A stretch of 60,246 nt of DNA from Actinomycetota bacterium (GTDB lineage: Bacteria > Actinomycetota > Actinomycetes > Mycobacteriales > HKI-0501), in the NCBI GenBank assembly GCA_030840805.1, contig JAVEDU010000103.1, forward strand, positions 1-60,246, written 5' to 3'. The position numbers and the translations under genes are program-made. The notes below the pieces were generated by a model. The model had not been told where the DNA came from, did no database searches, and was given only the letters and a program-made list of their open reading frames with translations. Shown here in pieces: positions 15,583-23,361 of this stretch. Each line of letters starts with the position of its first letter. Within the stretch, counting starts at the first letter, position 1.

Positions 15583-16986
15583 TCACTCCTCCCGCAGCGC
15601 GAGCATCGCCGCGCGGAACCCCTCGAGCGGCGCCGTCGCCACCCCGGCGCCGATCTGCCCGCTGCCGTCCGTGGCGTGCAGGATCCCGGTGTTCACCTTC
15701 GGGGTGAGGCCGGTCTCGACGACCTTCCGCACGTCCACCCCGACCGGTGTCCCCCGGAAGTCCATCGTCGGGATCTTGAACCGGGTGCTCTCGGCCGCGC
15801 AGATCTGCTGCATCTCCCGGGTCGCCCGGGCGGCGTCGGCCATGGACCCGCCGAGGAACGCCGCCACCGCCGCGGAGCCCGCCGCCGCCGGGCCGCCGAG
15901 ACCGATCAGTTCGAGCACGGCGCTGTCGCCGATGTCCGGCGCGGCCACCTCCGGGCCGTACCCGGAGTAGTACAGCGCATCCCCGACGGGCGGTGAGTCG
16001 GTCACGTGCCACCGGTCCGACCCGGCGAGCTTCACGCCGTACGTCGTGCCGTTGCGCGCCATCGTCGTCACGATGCTCGACCCCTCGACCCGCTCGGCCC
16101 ACAACGTGAGGGACTTCGCGGCGGCCATCGCCAGCGTGAGGAAGAACAGGTGGTTGCCGGCCAGGTACTCGGCGAACGCCACCGAGTCCGCGTCGTCGCC
16201 CAGCGCGGCGATCGCCGGGAGGACACTGCGGATGAACAGGTTCGTCGACGCCTGGGTCCGCATGTGGACGTCGTCGCCCATCTGGACGCCCTGCGCGGCC
16301 AGCGCGAACACGTCGATCGGCCCCACCTGCTCGACGATCCGCGCGAGCCGCGGCCCGGCGACCTCCCGCAGGAACACCAGCCGCTCCACCGCGGCGGCCG
16401 ACTCCCGGCCGAACCAGGCCACGTCCCCGGGCCCCTGCCCGATCGGCGCGTACGCCGTGGTGCCGCCGTCGCGGTTCTCCACCACCCACACCGGCATGCT
16501 CGGCCCCAGCGCGGTGGCCATCGGGACGACCGCGGCGTGCTCGTTGGCCGACCCGAGCCGCACCTCGCCGCCGGCCAGCAACTCCTCCGCGGCGGCCACG
16601 TCGCCGGCCCAGCCCTCGGCGACGACCGCCGCGCGCATCGACCGGCGCAGCGGGTCGCACACGTCCGCGTACGCGATGGGCGGCCCCGGGTGGAGCAGCA
16701 TCCGGTCGCCGAGGCCGGGCACCACGTCGGCCGCGGTCCGCACGGCGACGAGTTGCGGCACTCCCTGGTCGAGCCGCCGCAGCACCTCGGCGTTGGCCGC
16801 GTCCAGGGCGACGGACCTCAGCCCGTACAGGTCGGTGAGCGCCCGGACGTCCTCGGCGTCACCGTCCGCGGGCGGGCGCCAGTCGACCTGGACGACGGAC
16901 GCACCCTGCGCCGCGGCGGCCTGGGCGAACAGTGACAGCCCGATGTTCACGACGCGTGCGTCGGTGGGCAGCTCGGTCCTGGTCAC
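15583..16986 (-). CDS. allG: AllG-like (DUF1116) carbamoyltransferase subunit
   Basis: Product of 467 residues, DUF1116/YlbE family. Segments typical of it are VCDPLRRSMRAAVVAEGWA, GSANEHAAVVPMATALGPSMPVW, VEGSSIVTTMARNGTTYGVKL and the C-terminal KIPTMDFRGTPVGVDVRKVVE. It is the presumed large subunit of the AllFGH carbamoyltransferase. GTG 16986 follows AGGGGA and begins 15 bases after the ASL-like lyase stop, so it is transcribed with the coenzyme M genes. That linkage is the main reason to suspect a thiol-linked carbamoyl substrate. Confidence 0.85.
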   Translation of the reverse strand: MTRTELPTDARVVNIGLSLFAQAAAAQGASVVQVDWRPPADGDAEDVRALTDLYGLRSVALDAANAEVLRRLDQGVPQLVAVRTAADVVPGLGDRMLLHPGPPIAYADVCDPLRRSMRAAVVAEGWAGDVAAAEELLAGGEVRLGSANEHAAVVPMATALGPSMPVWVVENRDGGTTAYAPIGQGPGDVAWFGRESAAAVERLVFLREVAGPRLARIVEQVGPIDVFALAAQGVQMGDDVHMRTQASTNLFIRSVLPAIAALGDDADSVAFAEYLAGNHLFFLTLAMAAAKSLTLWAERVEGSSIVTTMARNGTTYGVKLAGSDRWHVTDSPPVGDALYYSGYGPEVAAPDIGDSAVLELIGLGGPAAAGSAAVAAFLGGSMADAARATREMQQICAAESTRFKIPTMDFRGTPVGVDVRKVVETGLTPKVNTGILHATDGSGQIGAGVATAPLEGFRAAMLALREE

Positions 16987-17001
16987 GCTGATTCCCCTCG
17001 A

Positions 17002-18435
17002 TCATCGCCCGGCGAGCGCCGTTGCACGGGCCCGGAGTGCGGTTTCCGCCGCGTGGACCGCGGCACGTCGATCGTCCACATCGGATCGCAAGGCGGCCGC
17101 TTCGCCGCGGACCCGGTCGAGCATCGGCGCCATCGCCGCCGGCGCGGCGCCGCCGAGCGCGGTCCGGGAGGCGACCAGCGCGCGGGCGTCCGTCATGGCC
17201 GCGAGCTCGTCGTCGGGCAGCCGCCACTCGGTGCCCACCACCGACGCGGCGGCCGCCGCGACCGCGTCGGCCGACAGGGAGCCGGACCGGACGGCGCGCT
17301 GCACCACCCGGTGCGCGGTGCGGTAGTCGGCGCCGAAGCGGGACATCAGCAGCTCGGCCAGGTCCGCCGCGGCCGTGAAGCCGAGGTCGAGCGCGGCCTC
17401 CATCCGGGCCGGGTCCGGGGTGAGCGACCCGACGACCCCGGTCGTCAGCGCGGTCACCCGCACGGCGAGGTCGAGGGTTCGCGGGATTTCCCCGTACAGG
17501 TAGATGAGGTTGTCGCTGCGGGCCGACGGCGTCTTGACGACCGCGAGCGTCCCGGTGAGCCGGCCCAGCGCGACGCCGGCGGACCCGCGGACCACGGTCA
17601 GGGCGTACGGGTTCCGCTTCTGCGGCATGAGGATGCTCGGCCGGCTGTGGGCCTCCGCGAGGTCCACGAAGCCGAACTCGGCGCTCGCGAAGATCTCCAG
17701 GTCCTCGGCGAGCTTGTCCTGGCCCACCAGCAGGGTGGTGGCCGCGGCGACGACGTGCACGAACGGATCGGTCTGCCACATGGCGTCGCGGGTGTGCTCG
17801 ATCGCGTGGCCGAACCCGAGCAGCCGCGCGGTGCCGTCCCGGTCGTCGAGGATCCGGGACCCGTTCGCCGCCCCCGACCCGGCGGGGCTCGCGTCGACAT
17901 GCGCCAGTTCGAAGAGCAGCCGCCCGGCGTCCCGGAGCACCGGGTCGGCGAACGACAGCAGGTAGTGGCCGAACGTCGTCGGCTGCGCCTGCTGCAGGTA
18001 CGTGTAGTCCGGCATCAGCGTCTCGACGTGCTCGCCCGCCCGCCGGGCCAGGACCGCGGCGAGGTCCGCCGCCGCCGCGACGAGATCGAGCACCTGGGAG
18101 CGCACCCGGAGCCGGAAGGCGGTGCGCACCGCCTCCCGGCGGGTCCGCCCGGCGCGCAGCCAGCCCGCGTGGTCGCCGATCCGCAGGGCGAGGTGGTGCT
18201 CGCGCGCGTCGTACACCTCGCCGTGCGCGGGGTCGTAGTCGACCGCCGCCGCGGGCAGCGCGGCGAGGTCGAGCAGGGCGCCGAGCAGCGCGGTCCGGGC
18301 GGCCCCGGTGAGGATCCCGCGGTCGGCGAGCTCCACCGCGTGGGCGAGGTCGGCGAGGTTGAGCCCGTCGTGCAGCTCCGGTGCGTCGGCGACCTCCCAG
18401 CCGTACCCGGCCGCGACGAGCTCGTCGGCGGTCAC
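17002..18435 (-). CDS. argininosuccinate-lyase-like enzyme (XcbD-type)
   Basis: Product of 477 residues of the fumarase/aspartase superfamily. SGAANGSRILDD lies in the first conserved region, DKLAEDLEIFASAEFGFVD in the second, and SILMPQKRNPYA is the signature loop. No arginine biosynthesis genes are near. The neighbours (ComA homologue, a second lyase and a PLP enzyme) reproduce the Xanthobacter xcbB-xcbC-xcbD-xcbE coenzyme M set, in which one lyase removes phosphate from phosphosulfolactate and a second joins a thiol donor to sulfoacrylate. By family this one corresponds to XcbD. GTG 18435 overlaps the PLP gene stop. Confidence 0.82.
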   Translation of the reverse strand: MTADELVAAGYGWEVADAPELHDGLNLADLAHAVELADRGILTGAARTALLGALLDLAALPAAAVDYDPAHGEVYDAREHHLALRIGDHAGWLRAGRTRREAVRTAFRLRVRSQVLDLVAAAADLAAVLARRAGEHVETLMPDYTYLQQAQPTTFGHYLLSFADPVLRDAGRLLFELAHVDASPAGSGAANGSRILDDRDGTARLLGFGHAIEHTRDAMWQTDPFVHVVAAATTLLVGQDKLAEDLEIFASAEFGFVDLAEAHSRPSILMPQKRNPYALTVVRGSAGVALGRLTGTLAVVKTPSARSDNLIYLYGEIPRTLDLAVRVTALTTGVVGSLTPDPARMEAALDLGFTAAADLAELLMSRFGADYRTAHRVVQRAVRSGSLSADAVAAAAASVVGTEWRLPDDELAAMTDARALVASRTALGGAAPAAMAPMLDRVRGEAAALRSDVDDRRAAVHAAETALRARATALAGR

Positions 18436-19412
18436 CCGGTCACCCCGGGGACCGCGAGGAGCTTCAGCGCGCTCGGCATCCCGCCGGTGTGCCACAGCAC
18501 GAGCGGGGCGCGCTCGCCCGCCCGGACGAGCTCGATGACCGCGGTGATCGCCTTCGCGCCGTACGTGGAGTCGAAGAGCACACCCTCGGTGCACAGCGCG
18601 AGCTGGACGTTGCGCCGGTCCTCGTCGGTGACCCGGCCGAACCCGGGGCCGACGGCGTCGCGGAGGTGCAGGTCCGCCTCGGTGGGCGCCGGGGTGCCGA
18701 GGAGCGTGGCGCAGCGGCCCGCGAGCCCCAGCACGTGCGGCCCCACCAGCTCCCGCGGGCGGCTGACCGAGACGCCGCACGTTCGCCAGGTCGCGCCGAC
18801 CGCGGCGCGGCCGGCGAGGAACCCGGCCAGCGACGCCCCCGACCCGGTCGGCAGCACGACGACGGCGTCGGTGCCGAGCGGACCGGCCAGCTCCGCGTCC
18901 GACTCGAGCTGGCACGCCAGCTCCCTGGCGGCCGCCGCGAACCCGAGGGCCCCGACCGGGGTCGCCCCGCCGCGCGGGACCGCGTACGGGGTGCGACCCG
19001 CGGCCGCGAGCGCCGCGCAGTGCGCGTCGACGAGCTCGTCGAGCCGTTCCCGGTCCGCCCCGGTGAACCGCAGGGTCGCCCCGGCACGGCGGGCCAGCTC
19101 GAGCGTGACGGGCAGGCGGTCCGGGGGGACCCCGGAGACGAGCACCTCGCAGTCCAGCCCGGCGACCCGTGCGGCGAGGGCCGCGGCGCCCGCGAAGTTC
19201 GAACCCGGTGCGCCGCCCGTCACCAGCACGTCGGCGCCCTCGGCGAGTGCGGCGCCCAGCAGGTACTCGAGCGCCCGCGCCTTGTTGCCGGCGAGCCCGA
19301 AGCCGATCAGGTCGTCCCGCTTGAGGTACAGCGGCCCGCTGTCCAGGGCGGCCTCCAGCCTCGGCAGCCGGTGCAGCGGCGTCGGCAGCAGCGCGAGCCG
19401 GTAGCGCTTCAC
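18432..19412 (-). CDS. PLP-dependent D-cysteine desulfhydrase-like enzyme (XcbE-type)
   Basis: Product of 326 residues, fold type II PLP enzyme of the ACC deaminase/D-cysteine desulfhydrase family. The PLP lysine is in GLAGNKARALEYLLGAAL (about 43-60), followed by GGAPGSNFAGAAALAA and the phosphate cup GSGASLAGFLAG; GTYGAKA appears as STYGAKAIT near the end. In the bacterial CoM route the PLP member cleaves a C-S bond to release the thiol. GTG 19412 overlaps the previous stop (GTGA). Confidence 0.83.
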   Translation of the reverse strand: MKRYRLALLPTPLHRLPRLEAALDSGPLYLKRDDLIGFGLAGNKARALEYLLGAALAEGADVLVTGGAPGSNFAGAAALAARVAGLDCEVLVSGVPPDRLPVTLELARRAGATLRFTGADRERLDELVDAHCAALAAAGRTPYAVPRGGATPVGALGFAAAARELACQLESDAELAGPLGTDAVVVLPTGSGASLAGFLAGRAAVGATWRTCGVSVSRPRELVGPHVLGLAGRCATLLGTPAPTEADLHLRDAVGPGFGRVTDEDRRNVQLALCTEGVLFDSTYGAKAITAVIELVRAGERAPLVLWHTGGMPSALKLLAVPGVTG

Positions 19413-20722
19413 GGCGTCCCCCGCGCCACCACGGCGTCGACCATCGCGCCCGCGGTGTCGACCGCGGGCCGCGCGGCCCAGTCCGCGACCTCCTCGGCGG
19501 TGGCCGCCCCGGCCGCGGCCAGCGCGGCCACCAGGTCACCGCCGCCCGCCAGCGCGGCCTGCATGAGCTCCTGCGCCCGGTGCTTGCCGAGCCGCGCGGA
19601 CAGCTCCGCGAGCACCCGCTCCGAGCCGGCGGCCGGGCCGAGGTTGGTCCGCATCCGGTCGGCGTGCACGACGAGCCCCGCCACGAGGTCGGCGGCGAGC
19701 GCGGCCGCGGTGCCGGTGGCCTGTGCGACCTCCGGGAGGGCGAACCACTCCGCCTTCCAGGACCGGCCGTCCCGCTCGTGGCCGGACACCAGCCCCTCGA
19801 CGAGCACCCCGGCCGCGGCGCGCGCGACCCGGGCGAGCGTGTCGAGGTGCTCGGAGGTCTCCGGGTTCCGCTTGTGCGGCATCGTGATGCTGCCGACCGT
19901 CGTGGCCCGCGGCGCCTCGTCCAGCTCGCCGATCTCGGGCCGCTGCAGCTCGTACACCTCGGTGCCGATCCGCGCGAGCGTCCCCGCGGTGAGGGCCAGG
20001 ACCGTGCCGAACTCCCCCACCCGGTCCCGGGTGGACGTCCACGACAGGCCTGGATCGGCCAGGCCGAGCCGGGCGCAGAAGCGCCGCCGCAGTTCCAGCC
20101 CCCGCTCCCCGAAGAACCCCAGCACGCCGACCGCCCCCGCGAGCTGCCCCACCGACCAGCGGCGGCCGCCCTGGTCCAGACGCTCCAGCTGGCGGCCCAG
20201 CTCGTCCGCCCAGGTGGCGGCCTTGTACCCGAACGTGATCGGAGCGCCGGGCTGCCCGTGCGTCCGGCCGGCCATCACGGTGTCGCGGTGCGCGGCGGCG
20301 AGCGCCAGCAGGGTCGCGTGCGCGCGGGCCACGTCCCGGCGGACCAGCCGCCCGACGTCCCGCATGACGAGACCGAACCATGTGTCGGTGAGGTCCTGCA
20401 CGGTGGCGCCGTAGTACACGTACTCGCGTGCCGGCTCCGGCAGGATCCGCTGCAGGCCGTGGATCAGGCCGAGCGTGGAGTGCGCGGTGCGCCGGGTCTC
20501 GGCGGCGACGAAGTCGAGATCGAGGTGCTCCACCTTGGCGTGCGCGGCCACCTGGTCCGCCGCCTCGCCGGGGATGATCCCGAGTTCGGCCTGGGCTGCG
20601 GCGAGCGCGGCGAGCACGTCCAGCCACGCCTGCAGCCAGGCCGGCTCGTCGAACAGCGCGACGAGCTCGGGCGTGCTCCACAGGTGGCCGTAGACGGCCG
20701 AGTCGGTCAGACGGGTCGCCAC
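19409..20722 (-). CDS. adenylosuccinate-lyase-like enzyme (XcbC-type)
   Basis: Product of 437 residues, fumarase/aspartase superfamily with the PurB-type start DSAVYGHLWSTPELVALFDE, ETRRTAHSTLGLIHGLQ, GRTHGQPGAPITFGYK, and signature VGSITMPHKRNPETSEH. It resembles XcbC of Xanthobacter, which eliminates phosphate from phosphosulfolactate to give sulfoacrylate; family-level resemblance only. No purine genes are nearby. GTG 20722 lies inside the end of the preceding unknown gene (16-base overlap). Confidence 0.83.
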   Translation of the reverse strand: MATRLTDSAVYGHLWSTPELVALFDEPAWLQAWLDVLAALAAAQAELGIIPGEAADQVAAHAKVEHLDLDFVAAETRRTAHSTLGLIHGLQRILPEPAREYVYYGATVQDLTDTWFGLVMRDVGRLVRRDVARAHATLLALAAAHRDTVMAGRTHGQPGAPITFGYKAATWADELGRQLERLDQGGRRWSVGQLAGAVGVLGFFGERGLELRRRFCARLGLADPGLSWTSTRDRVGEFGTVLALTAGTLARIGTEVYELQRPEIGELDEAPRATTVGSITMPHKRNPETSEHLDTLARVARAAAGVLVEGLVSGHERDGRSWKAEWFALPEVAQATGTAAALAADLVAGLVVHADRMRTNLGPAAGSERVLAELSARLGKHRAQELMQAALAGGGDLVAALAAAGAATAEEVADWAARPAVDTAGAMVDAVVARGTP

Positions 20723-21603
20723 GTGGGGTCCCACCGCTCGGCGAGCTCCTCCAGGGCGCTGCGGACCTGCTCCAGCGTCGCGCCCCACGGCACCACCACC
20801 CGCCCGCCGTCCCGCGCGTTCTCGGCCTCGAGCAGGCAGCACTTGGCCAGCACCGCGGTCCGGCCGTCGTGCGGCCGCTCCCGCGGGCACATCTCCACCC
20901 TCGGCGCGGCCGACCCGTAGAACCACTCGTGGATCTCGGCGGAGCGGTGGCAACCGAGCAGCGTCCAGTCCTCGTGCGGCGGGCGCTCGTCCAGGTACGC
21001 GGTCACCGCACCGGGGACCTCCACGCCCGCGCCGCGGCACGGCAGCAGGTACCGCTCCGCGGGCCCCGCCCGCCCCGAGAGCTCGGCGAAGCTGACCACC
21101 TCGGCCTCCGGGAGCATCGGCGGCAGGTCCTCCGCGACGGCGAGGAGCCGCCGCACCTGGTCGTACAGCTTGGCGGGCTCCGGGGGGACCACCTCCTGCA
21201 CGACCAGGCGCAGCGGTGCCGGGTTGACGATGAAGCTGATGTGCTCGTACATGCCCTGCACGACCACCGCGCGGGACCCGGGCGCCCGCTCGACCGCGAC
21301 CCGGGCGAGCTCCGACGGCACCGCGGTATCCGCGTCCGGGGCCACCACGTACGCGCACTCGTCGGGCCCGGCGACGAGCTCGACGGCGACGATCGGGGAG
21401 AACAGCGGCTCCTCCGACTCCTTCTCGGCGGTGAGCAGCGCGGTCCGGCCGGCCCGGTCCCGGACCACGAGGAACCGGGTGCGCCGCCACGCCTCCTTGC
21501 CGACGAAGTACTCCCGGAGGTGCTCCTCCTCCAGCGGGAGGTCCACCTCGTTCACGGAGACGCCGCGGTACGCGCTCGGGACGGCGTTCGGACGGTCCCT
21601 CAA
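20707..21603 (-). CDS. hypothetical protein in coenzyme M-type operon, 298 aa
   Basis: Product of about 298 residues that I do not recognise. It has alternating beta-strands and helices, no membrane segment, and several Cys and His (LLPCRGAG, LLGCHRSAEIHEWFYG, VEMCPRERPHD, AKCCLLEAE), in the C-terminal half, which suggests metal binding or thiol chemistry. It is wedged between the ComA and XcbC-type genes with overlaps on both sides, so it very likely takes part in the same pathway; a missing step after sulfoacrylate (for example decarboxylation) is a candidate role. The start is uncertain: TTG 21603 overlaps the ComA stop, GTG 21555 is an alternative. Confidence 0.7.
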   Translation of the reverse strand: MRDRPNAVPSAYRGVSVNEVDLPLEEEHLREYFVGKEAWRRTRFLVVRDRAGRTALLTAEKESEEPLFSPIVAVELVAGPDECAYVVAPDADTAVPSELARVAVERAPGSRAVVVQGMYEHISFIVNPAPLRLVVQEVVPPEPAKLYDQVRRLLAVAEDLPPMLPEAEVVSFAELSGRAGPAERYLLPCRGAGVEVPGAVTAYLDERPPHEDWTLLGCHRSAEIHEWFYGSAAPRVEMCPRERPHDGRTAVLAKCCLLEAENARDGGRVVVPWGATLEQVRSALEELAERWDPTWRPV

Positions 21604-22367
21604 CACGGTCGGCCGAGGGTCAGGTGCGCGGTGTCGGCCCGGAGTCCCAGCCGCAGGGTGGTCAGCGCCAGCACGTCGTCGGGCGCGATGTTGGCGAGGT
21701 TGACGCCAGGCCCGAACTGGCCGATGAACCACGTCTGCTGGTCCTTCCGCGGCGCCTCGAACAGCACCCGCTCCACCCCGGCGGCCTCCACCGCGGCCGC
21801 CACGATGTCCGGGCGCGGGCTGCCGGAGCCGTCGTACACCCCGACCGTGCCGCTCTCCCGGCCCTCCGCGACGACCCAGGTCGCGCCCGCCGCGACATCG
21901 TCGGACATCTCGTCCCGCCAGTGCTGCGCCGGCAGGAGCACGCGCGGGTCCTTCATGCCGGTCTCGGCGAACACGACGAACGACTCGGCGGCCCGCTTGA
22001 CCAGCTCCCGCTTCGCGTCGAGCGGCATCTCGGCGACCCCGCGGGACACCTCGACGGCCTCGAAGCCGACGTCCGCCGCCCACGAGAGGCACTCCTCGGC
22101 CCGGCCCTGGGACCACGCGATCTCCAGCAGGGTGCCGCCGAGGCACGGCGTGACGTCGTGCTCGCGCAGGCAGGTGAGCTTGCGGTCCAGACGCCGCTCC
22201 AGGTACGCGGTGCCCCAGCCGAACTTCCAGACGTCGATCTCGGGCCCGACCGCGTCGAGCAGCGCGGCGAGCGCGTCGGCGGTCAGCCCCTTGTCGAGCA
22301 CATGGGTGAGACCGGTCTCGCGGGGCTTGCGCTCCCGCGCCGGCAATGAGAGAACGAAGGGGCTCAC
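21600..22367 (-). CDS. comA: phosphosulfolactate synthase (ComA/XcbB-like)
   Basis: Product of 255 residues, (2R)-phospho-3-sulfolactate synthase family, TIM barrel. Typical stretches are THVLDKGLT at the first strand, VWKFGWGTAYL, PCLGGTLLEIA, GFEAVEVSRG, VFAETGMKD and FEAPRKDQQTWFI. It adds sulfite to phosphoenolpyruvate, the first step of coenzyme M synthesis. GTG 22367 is the probable transcription start as well: a TAGTAT box ends 7 bases upstream and TTGTCG lies 18 bases before that, the layout of a leaderless actinobacterial mRNA. First gene of an eight-gene operon ending at 14433. Confidence 0.87.
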   Translation of the reverse strand: MSPFVLSLPARERKPRETGLTHVLDKGLTADALAALLDAVGPEIDVWKFGWGTAYLERRLDRKLTCLREHDVTPCLGGTLLEIAWSQGRAEECLSWAADVGFEAVEVSRGVAEMPLDAKRELVKRAAESFVVFAETGMKDPRVLLPAQHWRDEMSDDVAAGATWVVAEGRESGTVGVYDGSGSPRPDIVAAAVEAAGVERVLFEAPRKDQQTWFIGQFGPGVNLANIAPDDVLALTTLRLGLRADTAHLTLGRPC

Positions 22368-22405
22368 GTTGTCGATACTAGGATGGGCGTTTACTTTGCG
22401 ACAAC
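22368..22405. promoter_or_regulatory. leaderless promoter of the coenzyme M operon within a 7-bp inverted repeat
   Basis: On the minus strand, TTGTCG (22404-22399), 18 bases, TAGTAT (22380-22375), 7 bases, then GTG 22367. Arms GTTGTCG (22368-22374) and CGACAAC (22399-22405) flank it. The plus-strand AIR-synthase-like gene begins inside the same element at TTG 22396, so the two divergent genes share a 28-base gap. TAGGAT at 22379-22384 could serve the plus strand. Confidence 0.5.
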
Positions 22406-23361
22406 CCACGCCGGAAGAGTTCGATGCTGTCGTCGCCGCGATAGCCGCGAATCCGTCGATCGCGGCCAAACGCGACATCGGGCTCGTGTCCGAGGTGCTG
22501 GGCGCCGCGGAGTGGCTGTCCGGCCCGGGCGACGACGGGGCGGCCCTCGACGCCGACGGCCGCACGGTCATCGCCTGCGGCGAGGCTCTGTGGCCGCCGT
22601 TCGTGCGGGCCGACCCGTACGGCGCGGGGATCGCGGCCGTCCTCGCGAACGTCAACGACGTCGCGGCGATGGGCGGCACCCCGCTCGGCATCGTGGACAC
22701 GATCGTCGCGGACGAGGCCACCGCCCGGGCGGCGCTCGCCGGGATGCGGTACGCCGCGGAGCTGTACCGGGTGCCGATCGTGGGCGGGCACCTCACCCTG
22801 ACGGACGGCCCGCCGTCGCTGTCCGCGTTCGCGGTCGGGTCGGCGGACGCGGTGCTGTCCGTCATCCACGTCGCGGCCGGGCAGGACCTCGTCGTCGCCG
22901 CCTGCACCGAGGGGACGATGCGGGACGACTTCCCGTTCTTCCGGTCGTTCGACGAGCGCGGCCCGGCGCTCGCCGACGACGTGCGACTGCTCCGCGAGGT
23001 GGCTGCCGCCGGGCTCGCCGTCGCGGCGAAGGACATCAGCATGGCGGGCCTCGTCGGCTCGCTCGCGATGCTGCTCGAGTGGGGCACGTACGGCGCCACG
23101 GTGGACCTGGCGGCGCTGCCCGCGCCGCCGGACGTCCCGCTCGCGCGGTGGTGCAACTGCTTCCCGTGCTTCGGGTTCCTGCTCACCTGCCCGCCGGACC
23201 GGACCGAGAAGTGCGTGCAGGCGTTCACCGACCGGGGGCTCGACGCGGCCCGGGTGGGCGTGGTCGATACGACCGGGCAGATCGTGCTCCGCGCCGGCGA
23301 CAGGTCGGCCGTGGTGGCCGACCTGTCGCGGACCCCGGTGACGGGACTGCGGCGTCCTTGA
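22396..23361 (+). CDS. Sll0787/MSMEG_0566-type AIR-synthase-like protein
   Basis: Product of 321 residues, PurM/AIR-synthase fold (HypE, SelD, ThiL relatives). GDDGAALDADG (about 46-56) is the ATP-binding start, ANVNDVAAMGGTPLGIVD the catalytic helix region, VPIVGGHLTL the second conserved strand, and CNCFPCFGFLLTC a cysteine-rich segment near 250-262. Family members phosphorylate a carboxylate or amide oxygen with ATP. It is part of Nit1C-type clusters; substrate unknown. TTG 22396 has GGATGGG 6-12 bases upstream. Divergent from ComA. Confidence 0.82.
   Translation: MRQPTPEEFDAVVAAIAANPSIAAKRDIGLVSEVLGAAEWLSGPGDDGAALDADGRTVIACGEALWPPFVRADPYGAGIAAVLANVNDVAAMGGTPLGIVDTIVADEATARAALAGMRYAAELYRVPIVGGHLTLTDGPPSLSAFAVGSADAVLSVIHVAAGQDLVVAACTEGTMRDDFPFFRSFDERGPALADDVRLLREVAAAGLAVAAKDISMAGLVGSLAMLLEWGTYGATVDLAALPAPPDVPLARWCNCFPCFGFLLTCPPDRTEKCVQAFTDRGLDAARVGVVDTTGQIVLRAGDRSAVVADLSRTPVTGLRRP

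Noticed and set aside
17002-20722. Reading the two lyases as argininosuccinate lyase and adenylosuccinate lyase of primary metabolism
   Set aside because: No arginine or purine genes nearby; they are overlapped with a ComA homologue and a PLP enzyme, the layout of bacterial CoM operons.
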